Source: Thuidium tamariscinum (taxonomy: Eukaryota; Streptophyta; Bryopsida; Hypnales; Thuidiaceae). Taken from it: a stretch of 64,000 nucleotides of DNA. The position numbers and the translations under genes were made by a program. Positions 12,133 to 24,687 of the stretch are shown here, in pieces. The first letter of the stretch is position 1, and every line of letters begins with the position of its first letter. The notes under the pieces were generated by a model. It made no database searches and was not told the origin of the DNA. It saw nothing but the letters and a program-made list of their open reading frames with translations. The DNA lies in assembly GCA_947034885.2 (NCBI GenBank), contig OX344757.2, positions 2,480,001 to 2,544,000 on the forward strand, given 5' to 3'.

Positions 12133-13697
12133 ATTTATATCCTTTTTGAATGTTCATGAGAATTTCACAAGTTTTGAAAATCACTAATTATTCTTGGGTG
12201 GTAGTAAAAAATTAAGATCAATACTATTTTGTATTACATCTTTACATTTATAGCCATGGCGTTGTCTTCCCCTATAGCTTTTGAAGTATGAAACTAATGA
12301 ACTTAAATTTTTTTTATTAGAAGTGGATAAAATGATTGCTATTATATACCTTATTTTTAGGAGTTTCTAAAAGAAATTGATATTTAAAAGTGAATTTTGC
12401 TAATTTGTCAAACTTTGAAATGTAGTTGTTTTTTGGTAGCGGAGAGTGCCCAAAATTAATGATCTAAAGTTGAAATTTTTGCAATCTATTTCCACAATAA
12501 AGAGACATGTGCTTTCTAATGAACATTTAAAAATACATTATTCTAAATCCTCAATATTTGTATAAAGAAGGCTTCCTTGCAAGTACACTTTTGAACATTA
12601 AAGATGGTTTTGACTTTATTTTTATTGTACAATTTGACCACTATCAAGTCATCACAAATGGTTACTTTTTAGATTCTCTTATTCATCATGATTTTCTACC
12701 TATTATCAATTGATACCTTGGTGTATCTATTTTTTCTGGCAAGGTGTCCTTTTTCTTCCGACATTGAATTGTTTTACAATACTCACAAATAGTTCAAAAT
12801 AAGGTAAATTATCCCATTTTAGACAAAATAGGAATAAGTCCATTGAAGGCAAAATTATAATGGTGGCGTTCATCTCTAAATTTGAATATACACCACCATT
12901 ACAATTATGCTTACAATGGACTTGCTTCCACTTGCCCATAATGGGTGGTTTATCTTACTTGCACTAAGACTTTTAATCATCGATTTTTCTTTCCAATAGC
13001 TGACATTGTTTCCTTACAAAGTACTTATACTATTCAAGATATAGAATCCATTTTTTTGGCAAAATGCAATAAAAAAATGGCTACTCTATCTTGCAACCAC
13101 CTTACCACCCTCCTTCTTGAATCAAAAATAAGTTTTTTTGCAATCTTGTTAGACTAAGCCACAAGTGTCTAGGACTACCTAGCTAGCTGTTGCCTGTTGA
13201 AACTAATTGAGATATTGTCCTTCTATGTGTCAAAACATCCTCACAAGAAGAACTAGACAAATTCAAACTATGTTTGCAATACACTTTGCAAAGAGTTATG
13301 GGACATAATTGCTGGGAGGAAGATGGCATTTCGAAGACACCTTTGATGGAAAGTCCTCTAATGCTACATTGCTTTAGACTATATGTTTGAAGATTGTGTC
13401 AAACAAATATAAATATTCTAAGTATGGAATAATATTTGGTGGATGCTAAAATCAATTTGAGGCTCTCAAAAATGAAGGTTGTACATTTTGATTAATGATT
13501 TGTATGATAGCTATTAATAGAAACAAGTCACAATTTGATGCAACTATCAACACCATGAAAAGATTGCACAAATCATCAAGGTAGCAAAAACCCAAAAATG
13601 GTTATTATAATTCATGATGAATCAATTTTCTACCAAAACCTTTAAAGTCATTCAGTGGACATTTTTTGTCCACCTTGAATGTTATGTTGTAAATTGT
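12133..13697. other. No gene seen
   Basis: AT-rich sequence between two family 1 elements. Short open frames only, none protein-like. Confidence 0.5.
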
Positions 13698-13701
13698 ACA
13701 T

Positions 13702-14512
13702 GGGTGGTTGCAAGAAACACTATTCACTTTTAATGGTGTTTTATTAGGGACTGCATTTTTGCCGCATAGTACTGCCAGTACTACGAGTACTATCAGTAAA
13801 CTGCCAATGTAGTATGCTTTTGACACGTGTACTGAAGTCAATAGTCAATGCGGCCATTGAATGACATTATCTTACATATTGTATCATTAAAAAAGTTTGA
13901 CAAGTAGGCAAATGTGGGATTAAAGTCAGATGTGGGAGTACTATGTCCACGTAGTAGTACTATGCGACAAAAGACTATAGTTTTTTCAAAAAATACAGTG
14001 ATCCAATTTTAATTCATAAAAAAACAAAAGTGATTTATTTATTTGTTTTTAATTATGGCCATTTTTTTCAAATCTCCTTATCATACTTTCATCTAAAAAA
14101 ATTAGGGTCACAATCTTTTTAGAATTTGTAAATGTGCGTGCCATTGAGCTATATTATGTAGCATATATATCATCCAAAAATAACTAAAAATTATATTCCA
14201 AACCATATTCATAAATTTACCAGGTAGAGGAACACACCACGAAAATATCAATTCAAAAGCATTCATTTTGATTACTATGAACGTAGTGAATCCTTATTCA
14301 CCTAATGTGTCACGAGAGAACAAAATTAATTTTTAAATACAAAAAGTTTTTTTCAAAATTTGAAAAAAATATAGATCCCTTACGCTTGAAGTTAGTTATA
14401 TCCAATAAAAATTTCAAGGTCAAAGCTTTTTGGACTCAAAAGTTATACTACAAGAGAAGAAAGTTGTTTTCATTGTGACAACAAATAGGACCGGTGTTTC
14501 TTGCAATGACCC
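13702..14512. mobile_element. TIR family 1 element, copy 2, with nested MITE
   Basis: Begins GGGTGGTTGCAAGAAACAC and ends with the inverse type (GGTGTTTCTTGCAATGACCC). It is flanked by ACAT at 13698-13701 and ACAT at 14513-14516, a 4-bp target duplication. A second element lies inside at about 13751-13975. Non-autonomous: no transposase frame. Confidence 0.85.
13751..13975. mobile_element. MITE nested inside a family 1 element
   Basis: Inverted ends 'ttgccgcatagtactgcc' and 'gtagtactatgcgacaaaa' share CGCATAGTACT. The interior is richer in GC than its host element and lacks family 1 sequence. About 220 bp. Confidence 0.55.
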
Positions 14513-15234
14513 ACATGAACAACCATTTTGACAACTACTTCAAACCTTCAAAGTCCTTCATTTTATACAAATTGATTTTTCAATCAATTAATTTGAATAA
14601 AAAGGATTATTTTATTTTTCAAAGATAAAAGTGTATTTAAGTTCTATGTCATAAAAAATGGGAATGTTTTGTAAAAATTTGAAAGTGTGCTAGTTAAACC
14701 TTTGAATTTCATAGGGAAGCCAAGAGGATGAGAAAATATATTTTTTTAGTAGTTATTTTCCAGAAGCATTTGTAGTGTCCTTGGTGTAAGCAAAGAACCA
14801 TTTCTATTGTCGTATTTTCCAACTTCACAACAACAAAATAAGTTTATTCCACCAATCACTCAATAGTGTATTTTGGCATTTCAACTACACCTTGCGTAAT
14901 GCATATTCTTATTTGAGTTCTAGCTACAAAGATGATCATTTCAAAATTTGAATCTAACTCATGAAATGAATTTTCTTTTGTCTAGTTTTCATCTTTATTG
15001 AAAACTTTGAAAAAGTCTTGAAATTCAATGTTTTCTTGTGGTTTGAACTTTAATGAAATATCCATGGTAGGATGAATTTTCAATCACAAATTGACTCTTT
15101 AACTTTGCTTACTATTATACTATAATATATACCTTGATAACAATTTCAAAATTTCAAATGCTTTTTGTATAAGATATGGTTTATTTTTACATTTAATTCA
15201 AGAATTTTTTTTTTATAAATCCTTATGAAGAATT

Positions 15235-15385
15235 TCAAATTTTCTTAAACCCCTAAAGGTTTTTGACTATATTTTCATCATAATTGCTCCAAATTTGTCA
15301 CGTTTAGGTCAATTACAAATTTAAGAAAAAAAATATTTTTGAACAAATGTAGCCATAGGATATTTTAGCAAGGTTGCTAGCACGT
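15235..15385 (-). repeat. Dispersed AT-rich repeat core (inverted copy)
   Basis: Inverse of the block at 2400-2535 and 7130-7270 (cctaaaggtttttgact...atcctatggctacat on the minus strand). The surrounding 14517-15870 shows no gene. Confidence 0.6.
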
Positions 15386-15879
15386 GAGCCTATGAGCCTG
15401 TGAACTTGAAGATTTTGAGTAAAAGACCTATGATCGTGGAACTATACCCATGCCATTGCAATGTAGGAAAATGACACTTAATGCATCCAATTTCTTCCCT
15501 AACGGCTCCTAAACTTTACCTAAAGATGAGGTTTAGGAAAAAAGACATTTTTTAGGGGAACTTTTACCTTGAAATGTGCAAGTTTCTTACAAAGGACTTT
15601 GAGGAATTCTTACAAAATTGCTAAGTGAGAAGATTGATGAGAAGTTTAGGCGGCTTACAATACAATTCTAGGACATAAAATTATAGTCAACAATGATTCC
15701 CTCTAGAATATAAGGCAGGACTAGCCACGATAGACAAGTAGGAAATGAAACAATTAGAAAAAATGAAACCCAAATGTAGCAATGAAAGTGTGAAATTATA
15801 CCAAACAATATGAAAATAGACTTTGGAAACTTCAAATCCAATTCAAAATCAATGAAAACAATCATCTCCAAATTAGACA

Positions 15880-17490
15880 TCTAGATATTTGACAAGTGTG
15901 AATTTGACTCTTCACTTGAAGAGAGAGCATCAACATCAAAAAAATGTAGAACATGTGGATCTATTCTTTGACGACGTGGCAAAACATTGGTGTTGTCATA
16001 TACTTCACACAACTTATTGAGCCAAGTTCTTAGCATACATAGGCAAGGTGAATGACTTCTCAAGACTCAGGAAGAAATTTGGTCCTCTAAAGACTACGGC
16101 AACTTGGAATTTTCCCCACTTATAGATCTATTAGGGCCATAGTAAGTTAGTTAGCCTTTGATGTGCGATCAAAGGATTTGAAATCATGAGTGCAAGGTTC
16201 ACTAAACTACATATTGAGTTGTGATTTTTTCTTGATCCATGCAATATTGCAAAGATCGTCTTTGGCATCATCTAATCCTTCAATAGCTAGGGCCGTAGTC
16301 ATTGTAGTCATTATTGAGGGAGATAGCAATGGCGTAAGCAAGGCATCAAAGATTGTCTTCTTTAAGAGTCACAATGTAGTTCTTTGAAGTTTGGCACGTG
16401 GAGATGGAGGCACCTACATAAAAGTAGATTTATAAAAGAGATTAGTTTAGGTCCAATGCATAATACAAAATTAGAATTCAATAAATATGAAGTTTAGTGG
16501 TAATCTTGGCAACTTCCTCTTGAATTTTATCCTCTCTCTTCTAATCTTCTTCTTGGCACTTTTTAATGGCTTTTTCCTTTGCTACTTCCTCCAACCCAAC
16601 AAACTTGTCAAAGACAACATTAGTAGTTCTCGTACACTAAAGGCCTTGCCACAGTGGCACCTCTACAGTTGGGGTGAATGATGTATCACAATCAAGATAT
16701 CAACTTCAGGCCTTCAGATGTGTTGTGGTCTGAATTTTTAGCTAGCTACTAGTAAACATGCATGCACTCACCTCATTTAGGATCCGTCCATGTTGTGAAG
16801 AAAGGAGGCAAGTCATATTTAGAGATGACCTTCTTATGAAACAATTTGTATTTCAAGTACCTAAGAAGTGCAACAGAGATGAGTAGAGTTCTTTGAAATG
16901 AAAATCAAATCATGAAGGGAACTCAAATTCTTTGCACCTAAAAACAACACGCTTAATGACCAAGCTGGTTCCAATGAACTTCAAAAAATTGTCTCCCTTC
17001 TTGAATTGTCCCTTTTTAGTGAGCTCATTAGGAAATGCTTAATCCAAGCCTTGCATGCACCAATCTTCAACATACTCCTCTAGTGTGAGTGGCTCCGGAG
17101 AAGTATCCATGTTGATTGGCATATTATCTCAAGAGATAATCAACTCCATAGTACCCACAACAACATCCTCCAACTGCATCAAAAAAGTAGAGAATATCAA
17201 TCATGTGATCAAGTTTTAGGAGAAGAATGAACAAAAGAATGAACAAAACTTAGTCACTCACTTTTGCTCACTACATGGCCTTGTAAAGAAAGTTGATGAG
17301 CTTGTCATCGTTCATGGATTTCACGAGGAACTTCATGGCTTCGCAAAAGTAGGTGGTCAAATTCCACCACTTTGGCCATTTCACCTTGTAGGATAGCTTG
17401 GTGTTAGAGTTTGAGATGCTCTAAAGCTTTCTCAAAGTCATTTCTAATTCCAAATTCAAATTCCAACGTCTTTCAATGTGCAAATACAAA
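15880..17490 (-). pseudogene. Decayed multi-exon gene of unknown function
   Basis: Several minus-strand stretches read like protein but are cut by stops. About 17270-17400: KVKWPKWWNLTTYFCEAMKF, followed by KSMNDDKLINFLYKAM, a stop, and a GTGAGT donor. About 16920-17180: LTLEEYVEDWCMQGLD, a stop, AFPNELTKKGQFKKGDNF and LKFIGTSLVIKRVVFRC, preceded by a ttgatgcag acceptor. About 16490-16680: VVFDKFVGLEEVAKEKAIKK, a stop and EEVAKITTKL, likely helical. About 16200-16310: ALAIEGLDDAKDDLCNIAWI. About 15880-16040: LNKLCEVYDNTNVLPRRQRI. Several stops could each come from one C-to-T or G-to-A change, as expected of a silenced methylated copy. I recognise no domain. It could be a host gene copy or part of a transposon. 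Confidence 0.45.
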
Positions 17491-17689
17491 TGAAAGAAAA
17501 ATCTTAGTTGTCAAATCCGTGAAGTAATTAAGACATTGACATTAAGGTCATGGTTGTTTAAACGTATCCCCTCAAGCCATTCCGGACCAAAGACTGGATT
17601 GACTGGTGTTTGGTAGACAAGCCTTGCCTTGGGAAAATGCAAGGAATCTAGCTGCAATTAGGCTTGGTTGGGAAAAGGAAGACTCCGTG

Positions 17690-17849
17690 GGGTCATTGCA
17701 ACAAAGAGCGTTCAAAAAGTGTAGCGTTTTTAACAAATAACAATACTTGTATTTTTTCAGGAGTACTTTAAAATTAGAAAAATAATTTAAAAAATATATA
17801 TATATGTTTCATATATATATAAATATATATATATAAATATATATATATA

Positions 17850-17888
<39 letters not shown>

Positions 17889-18501
17889 CTTTAAGAAGAA
17901 GAGACCCTAAAAAGGAAAAGTATATAAATTTTTTCTAACTAGGTGAACTAGAAAAGTGCAAAATCTCATGAAAATAGTTTTGTCATTGTAATATCACGTT
18001 TTAATTTATAGAAAATAGAGAAAGAAATTTTTCTTAGAACTAAAAATTTTTCATTTAGGAAGAGTTGATATTGATGACATTTCACTAAAAAAAAGATCCA
18101 AGAACCATCTTCAATGTTCAAAAATTACATGCAATGGAAGTGTTGTTTGTACTCATATAGAGGACTTAAAATAATGTATTTTTAGATTTTCTTCGATAGA
18201 TACAAGTTTTTTTTATAGAAGTAGACCATAAAAGTTTCAACTCCAAATATTTAAATTTAGAGGCTTCTAACGTAGTGAAAACCCCTAAACCTCAACTTGT
18301 GACAAATTAACAAAAGTAGTTTTTAAATATAAAATGAATTTTATTAATTTATGAAGAAAAAAAATGTGATAACTATAAAGTTAGACATCTTCAATAAAAA
18401 ATTCATGTTCATTCAACTTATGATTTAAAAGTAATTTCAGACAATGAGAAAATATGTCCAATTGTGATAGCAAATAGTACCACCCTTTTTTGCAATGACC
18501 C
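17690..18501. mobile_element. TIR family 1 element, copy 3
   Basis: Left end GGGTCATTGCAACAAAGAGC; right end is the inverse of GGGTCATTGCAAAAAAGGG. Flanks are CGTG and CATG, a 4-bp duplication with one change. Internal words (gagtactttaaaattagaaaa, gaaaagtgcaaaa) match the copies at 43.9, 52.7 and 53.8 kb. It contains the TA microsatellite at 17794-17888. Confidence 0.75.
17794..17888. repeat. (TA)n microsatellite
   Basis: About 95 bases of TA dinucleotides with regular 'aaa' interruptions, inside a family 1 element. Confidence 0.95.
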
Positions 18502-18713
18502 CATGTTTTATGCACCTTTATATATATATAGATGCTCATAAACTCCTATAAGATGTCATGTAGGCTATATAAAATGTTACGTGGTTATGTAACCCCATAA
18601 TGTGTCATTCGAACTAAGTGAGATAATATAAGTTTGAACAAAGTTGATTGCAACCCCTTACAAACCTAAAAACTCTTCTTAAAGAATTGTCTGACACTAA
18701 TAAGAGTGTTATA

Positions 18714-18986
18714 AGGTAGGTACACCCAAAAGCGCCACTTATTCATAGTGAGCCTAGTTCCTACTATTAATTAGTTCAAATTTTTATGTAGTCTTGTTGG
18801 CAAGTGAAAGCATGTTTCAACATACCAAAGAATGCAAGATTTGGATACTGTATGCAAAAGTTATTAACAGTCAAAGTCTATTTTTGAAAGCGCCATCTAC
18901 AGTTTGTAAACATGATTGATTTCGGAAATATATGTGCATTGTAGATGGTGCTTTTAGAAGCAGGGCGCTTTTGGATGTACCTACCT
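18714..18986. mobile_element. TIR family 2 MITE, copy 1 (TA target)
   Basis: Ends AGGTAGGTACACCCAAAAG and the inverse of AGGTAGGTACATCCAAAAG, flanked by TA at 18712-18713 and 18987-18988. A second inverted pair (GCGCCATCTACA / TGTAGATGGTGC) lies inside near the right end. TA target duplication and small size fit Tc1/mariner-derived MITEs. Two more copies lie at 26948 and 54874. Confidence 0.85.
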
Positions 18987-18989
18987 TAG

Positions 18990-19800
18990 GTGCACTATAA
19001 TTCAAAAATGAGGAGTGTGATAACTCTATGAAAAGTATGGTTTTCATATCGGATGGAATATCATTGTTCATGGACAATATCGGACGAGTTGGGGTTGACC
19101 ATCTGCGAATTTCAAACCGCTGTAACTTTTGCAAAAAGTCTTCAAATCGGATAAATAAGATGTTTTTTGGCATCTACATAAGATATTGTCTATTTTTTAC
19201 AACGGCTCAAAGTTCTCTCTTTCTAGTTTAAAGGTAGCTCATCACTACTTTGCTTTCAAGGCCATAACTCCCAAAATACAAATTTAAGTTGAATGTGTAA
19301 TATTTCAATAGAAAGATAACATAAATATCTACAAACCATACAAATATCAACTCAAATGAAAATACTATCCAACTTTTACTAACGTTCAAAGTCTACTCAC
19401 TTCAAATGAAAGGCAACTCTTCACTACTTTACTCCTAAGCTCATAACTTTTTGACCCTAACTCCAATCTAGTGCATAATATCTTTTTGAAAATCTAACAA
19501 CTCAATACAAAACCTCATCAAATATCAAAAGAAATTACTTCCTCACCACATAGTTATAAGCCCTCAAAAGTTCAGCCCTCCACTACAACAGATGTGGGTG
19601 TTTCCAGTACGAGATATCAGTAAAAAATTCCTTAAAAGACTTCAAAATTATTAGAAGGTCAATCAATGAAGCTTACTGAAGTACATTCAGTCATGCAGTC
19701 CTAAAAAGTCTTGGAAAGCTTCTGAAAAACAAGCTTATCGGTCAAAGGGAACTCTACTCACTCTTTTCGGCCGTTTTTCAAGACTGAAGTGTAAATGGAT
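18990..19800. other. No gene seen
   Basis: AT-rich noncoding sequence; short frames only. Confidence 0.5.
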
Positions 19801-21190
19801 CTCATGTGGCAAACGCTTCGTGTCCCCTCAGAAAAGTGAAAGCGACATATCTGAGTTTAGGTTTTCTTTGCTGGATTGGCGCCGGCCCTTAACCTTATTC
19901 ACAACTTGTTGTTGGCTCCCTGGTCCCTCCGCTTGCTCCCGCCTCAGGGCGATTACTTGCTTCCTGTCCTCGAGCACTCTCTGTTTTTGTTTTCTTGTTT
20001 TCTCTGCCTTCAAGTTGTTTCTCCTTCGACCTTCTGTCTATTTCTTTTCCCTACCTTTGGGTTGTTGTTCTCCCTCCTGCCTCTAGGCGTGTACTTGCCT
20101 TCGGGCGTTCTTCTCACCCAGTTAGGGTTTCAACACAACGTTAACGGCATGCATTAGAAGAAAATAGTGAATGCGACTAAAAAAGTAGCTGAGGGATTGA
20201 AACCACCGGAGTTGGAGGGCAGTACTTTGAAAAGTAAGTAGAAAGTGCACAGATGTGAGGAGGTTGACGGAGAATCACTGGAGGACAACCAGGTATGTAA
20301 GGTTTTCATATGCAAATGGGTTTGTGAAAAATGATGCTCCTATGTGATACTGCTTGTCCTTCTCTGAAAATCAGAAGTAAAACTTCTTGGTATCTGTAAA
20401 GAAGACTGAGTGTAAATGACGCTATTGAAGTGAAACTGTAATACATAGCAAGGGTGTTTGAATAAAGCGCACGTTAAATTATAACAAGATTTCAAATTAA
20501 CGTCATGGGTATAATGGAAGTGTAGGTTGTTTTATGACGATGCTAATTAACAATTTCATTGTGCATGTGTATCGAAATCACTTATCTCAGAGGTCATCTT
20601 CCGGTACTCAGTTTTCTTCACTTCCATGATGTGGATGTTAGTCCCTGAGAGAGTAGTTGAGTGGATTTTTGTTGTAGCAGGAGAGGAGTATGAGTCCTAA
20701 TTCTCATAGTTGGGTAGTATGGAAGAACTGTTCTAACAGAGGTTGTGGATGTCAATGCTCGAATTCAGAGTTTGCACAAAGCAAGAGAATCACATGTAAG
20801 TAGAATAGTTGTTGTAAAATTCTGTGACTGAGGCAGTACAGTCTATCATTTTGTTGCATTGCATGAAGTGTACGTGTATTGTAGACGTTGATATTTATTT
20901 TGTGTATCCTAATTCTTGCAAATGGATTGCGGAGATGTTGTAAAAGTGTATGCTTACGCGGCGGGCATTAAAGAAGAAATTGGCAAGGGTATCGTCATGG
21001 ACTTGGCAGGTTCAAAGTTTTCGAAGAAAGTCATTTCAGAAGTGTGGCGGTGCATCAAAGTTACGTCACGCACTAATTCGAGAGCCTCCAAAAATTTTCC
21101 ATTTCCACCGCACTTCAGAGTATAGTGAACATGTAACTGGAGACATGAATGATTGTTTTCAATTAGAACCATTCGATAAGGAAGTTCTTT
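19800..21190 (+). pseudogene. Possible decayed or noncoding transcribed locus
   Basis: GC and pyrimidine content rise here like a plant 5' leader (long CT-rich run, then TTAGGGTTT at 20123). After ATG at 20150 the frame reads MH, stop, KKIVNATKKVAEGLKPPELE, then a stop 11 codons on, and a further 18 codons up to DNQ followed by GTATGT, a good donor. Both stops are TAG where CAG is one change away. A separate plus-strand frame at 20922-21125 starts MDCGDVVKVYAYAAGIKEEI. I recognise no domain in either. It may be a dead gene, a short-peptide locus or a noncoding RNA. Confidence 0.3.
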
Positions 21191-21199
21191 AAATAAATA

Positions 21200-23270
21200 A
21201 AAGCAGCATTAATTATTTTGTTCATGCACGGTTTGGATGAAACATGTGGCTCCTGGAGTCCCTCTTATCTCAAAGTGCAACTCGTCATGGTATTGGTTGT
21301 TGGGGCTTCCTAAATAATCTCCGAGAAACAGGACATCCTGCCATGTGCCAAGATCAAAGTGGATGTTATATAAAAGAAAATGTATCACTGTTCGAACTCC
21401 AGCTTAATAGTCGCGCTCCTTTATACTAGAAAGACAATCACAGACCTTTAAACCATGTACATTAATGCAAGTCCTAGACACATATTTTTAAGCAAAAATT
21501 CCTAGAAAGACATGACCTTTCAATATGGTTTTTTTGCCTTAAAATCCACCTTAAATCACCCCTCCCTCTTGTAGTGCTCACTCTCCATGACAACCTTGCC
21601 TCTCCCACTTTCTCAAGCATAACTTTTGCATCAAAACTCCAAATGGAGTAAATGATAGGGTTTTAGAATTATAAAATTAAGATGAACAACCTCACCAATT
21701 TTCATTGAAAAATTCTCCCTAAACAATGAACATTTATCTCTCCAAAGTCCCAACTCTTTAAAGTATATCAAGGGAAGGAGGAAGGACTTTCACTCTATCC
21801 ACCATCTAATTAAGTGGAGTTTGACCTCTAAAAGTCACAAAAGCTTGAGTTCATCAATTGGCCTTCTCTTCTCCCCTATAACCCTATCCTTATCTCCTAC
21901 ATGGACTTCTAGTCTATTTAAAAACCTAAATGAAAGGTAAAACAAACTTCACCTTTCTTTTAAACAACTTAAAATTCAAACTAAAATCTTAAAATATCTT
22001 CAAGTATTAAAAAAACCAAATTAATGCCAAATAGTTGTTCAAATAGAAATAAAAAAAGGTAAAGTTCACTCCGTATGGATGGATTAGACTCTTCAAAAAC
22101 CCTCTATTTTAATAACAACCTAAATTTATATATAGTGTACATCTAAACAATGCGACACTGGTAGTCGGAATCATGAATTTTGAATCTAGAATGCACATGG
22201 TGTTCAATGCTAAGGCTAGCGGCTCTCATTTTCAACCTATTAAATCATACAATTTGAAATTTTTTTGATGCCCTCTACTCCTCTTGCGGCACCACAAGTG
22301 GGGGAAAGGAGTGTCCAGAATCATGAACTTTGAATCGAAAATACTTAGGGTGCTCAAAGCCATGGTCAACAGTCTACATCTTCAAAGTAGTGAATCATAT
22401 GTACAATTTCAATTTTTAAAAATATTCTCCTGTGAGTCCTGTCATTGTCACCCAAGCCTCGAATTTTTTTTTCCGCTTATTGCTTATATTTTGGTTATCA
22501 TGGTTAAAAAAGAACTTTAAAGAGTGTTCAAAGTAGGATTGATACAATTTCCTATAACCATGGGGAATTGGTTAGAATTATTCTGCAGTACCCTAAAAGA
22601 CTCTTTAGAATCAATTTCTACGTATTATTAGGTAATTAAACATGAATTAAGCAGTTACAAGGAGTTTGCATGAATTAGTATTCAATAGATGAATTATTGC
22701 AGAAGCACCAAAACGGACCTTATCGGAATTTGTAGGAGCGAATCTGGTAGGGTTTGGTTCAAGTGGCAACCACAAGAATCCAATAGGCTCCTAAAAGCGT
22801 CACAATATAGCTAACTTGTGGAGATTCCCTTGTATAGGAATGATTCCTCACCGGAGGAATAAATTCGGCTATCGAATAAATTCGGCTATCGTACAAATTC
22901 GGCTATCGTACAAATTCTACTTTATTTAGACAGTGTGAGTTTTAAGCAAAACTTTGCACTTGGCTTTAGGAGGCTTCCTAGAAGGTCCCCTAAAAGTTTC
23001 GTAATTTTCTAAATTGCGAAAATGACTCCATGGAAAGTCAACCGCTTTTACCGGCAATTGGAATTTCATATAAAATTCCACGGTAATGGTAAAGGTAAAA
23101 TCCCACTAAAAATTAGGATAGTGTGTTTTAGCATAAATAAGGGCCTCGCCAAATTTCAAGACATTCTGACATCAAAAAATACTTGAACCAACGGTGGCAA
23201 CAAGTTTTAATGGTTTTACTAATAAATTCCTTGCGAGTTGACTGGCGTACGAGAAGCATACAGTGTCTGA
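21200..23270. other. Noncoding, with short tandem repeats
   Basis: An imperfect duplication of about 150 bp period covers 22165-22415 (gaatcatgaattttgaatc...caatttgaaat repeated). At 22858-22915 the unit 'aaattcggctatcgtac' occurs about three times. No gene-like frame. Confidence 0.6.
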
Positions 23271-23274
23271 TTTG

Positions 23275-23618
23275 CATAAGAGGATTTTTGGACCCCCAGA
23301 AGACCGTTTCAGGGGTGTTCCCTGAAATTGTTCCCACTGCTGCAGACCAGCCCCCTGTTGGTCTGAATTTTTGAATTTTGAAAAAGAAAATTAAAATTTT
23401 TTTTTTCCCAAAAAACTTCAAAATGTCTTAAAGAAGAAAAAAATGATTTAAAAAAATATTTTAAAAATATTTCATATTTTATTAAAATTAATAAAAAATT
23501 ATTATTTTTTGACGTGGCAATCGCTCGACCACATCAGCATCGCATTCCCAGAGTTCCCAATGCGGCCCCGGCGTTTGGGAACTCGCAGTCTTGTACATCA
23601 GCTGAAAATCCTCTTATG
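23275..23618. mobile_element. TIR element, family 3, copy 1
   Basis: Ends CATAAGAGGATTTT and its inverse. The interior (caggggtgttccctgaaattg, gttgg, cgaccaca, tttgggaactcgcagtctt) shares order and words with 28298-28544, so the two are relatives. No transposase. Confidence 0.6.
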
Positions 23619-23958
23619 GAGTTAACTTAAACTCTTTCCTAACATTATTGGACCTTCCCAACAACCCTAGATAGTCAGAACTTTTGAAAAAAATCAATTC
23701 CAAAAGATAAATTTTCTACCATTTTCACTAGATTGTAATTGTTAGCTTTTGAGCACAATTAGGCTTTGGGAGTAAGGAATAAGGGTTTCATCAGGCTAAT
23801 TGGGTTATTCTAATGTTAATGGTGCTATCCATTTGGTGATTGGACCATTTCTCTAAAAGTTAGAGTAGTCACAACAGTAGTATAGAATTTTAGAGGTTAA
23901 AATTGACTTTCTAAGTAGTTTAGCAAGTAATTTGAGGGGGGAGGAGGCCTTGAAAATG

Positions 23959-23967
23959 TATAAAAGG
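23959..23967 (+). promoter_or_regulatory. Strong TATA-box-like motif
   Basis: TATAAAAGG followed by a pyrimidine-rich stretch (cctccccttcttctcattcc) is a textbook plant core promoter, but no gene follows within 700 bp. It may be the promoter of a decayed LTR; LTR edges were not found. Confidence 0.35.
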
Positions 23968-24687
23968 CCTCCCCTTCTTCTCATTCCACACCATTCTCAT
24001 AATCATTATATCATTCTTCATTCTCATATCATTGCTATACCATTCTATACAATTCTACCATCTTTATATTCATTTGGCACTCATTTCAAGCTTGGCAACA
24101 CTTTCCTACTCCATCAACTTGTTTGGTACCCTCTCAAGACTTTACAATTCCTTGCACTTGTCTTGAGTTGTGTGTTTTAAATATCTTGTGTATTTTAAAA
24201 CTCATTGTTGGAGGCATTAATATTTTATGCTAACCATTCATGTGAATCTTGTGGTTTTTTGTTTGCAATTTAGACATTATAATTCTTTAAGACTAGTCTC
24301 TTTGGGTGGATGCACAACCTGGATTGGTTTCTCGGAATCCCCCTCGGGCCTAGCCATTGAATTGTGATTCCAGTGTGAGAATTGGAATTGAGTCCAAACT
24401 CCAAATACAATTTCTTACAAAGCTCTTGCAAAATTTTGCCAGAATTCGAGGCTAATTCCTCTAATATAGCAAAGCTTTCATATTGAGATTCATTTTTAAA
24501 GGAAATATTGTAAGAGGACTAATCCCCAACTTTTGTTTAACTTATTTCAATTTGATTTTCATTAAAGGGTCCCTCAAGGAGACCCAAGTTTGGTTAAAAC
24601 AACCATTGGTAACCATTGCTAATTTTTATAAGCAATTGTATTTGATCCAGCAATAGTTACAAGGCAGCCAAAAAATCTTAGAATGCA

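Noticed and set aside
17794..17888. Possible regulatory TATA cluster
   Set aside because: It is a plain TA microsatellite inside a transposon.
22858..22915. Possible CRISPR-like repeat
   Set aside because: Only about three contiguous 17-20-bp units without spacers, in a plant genome.
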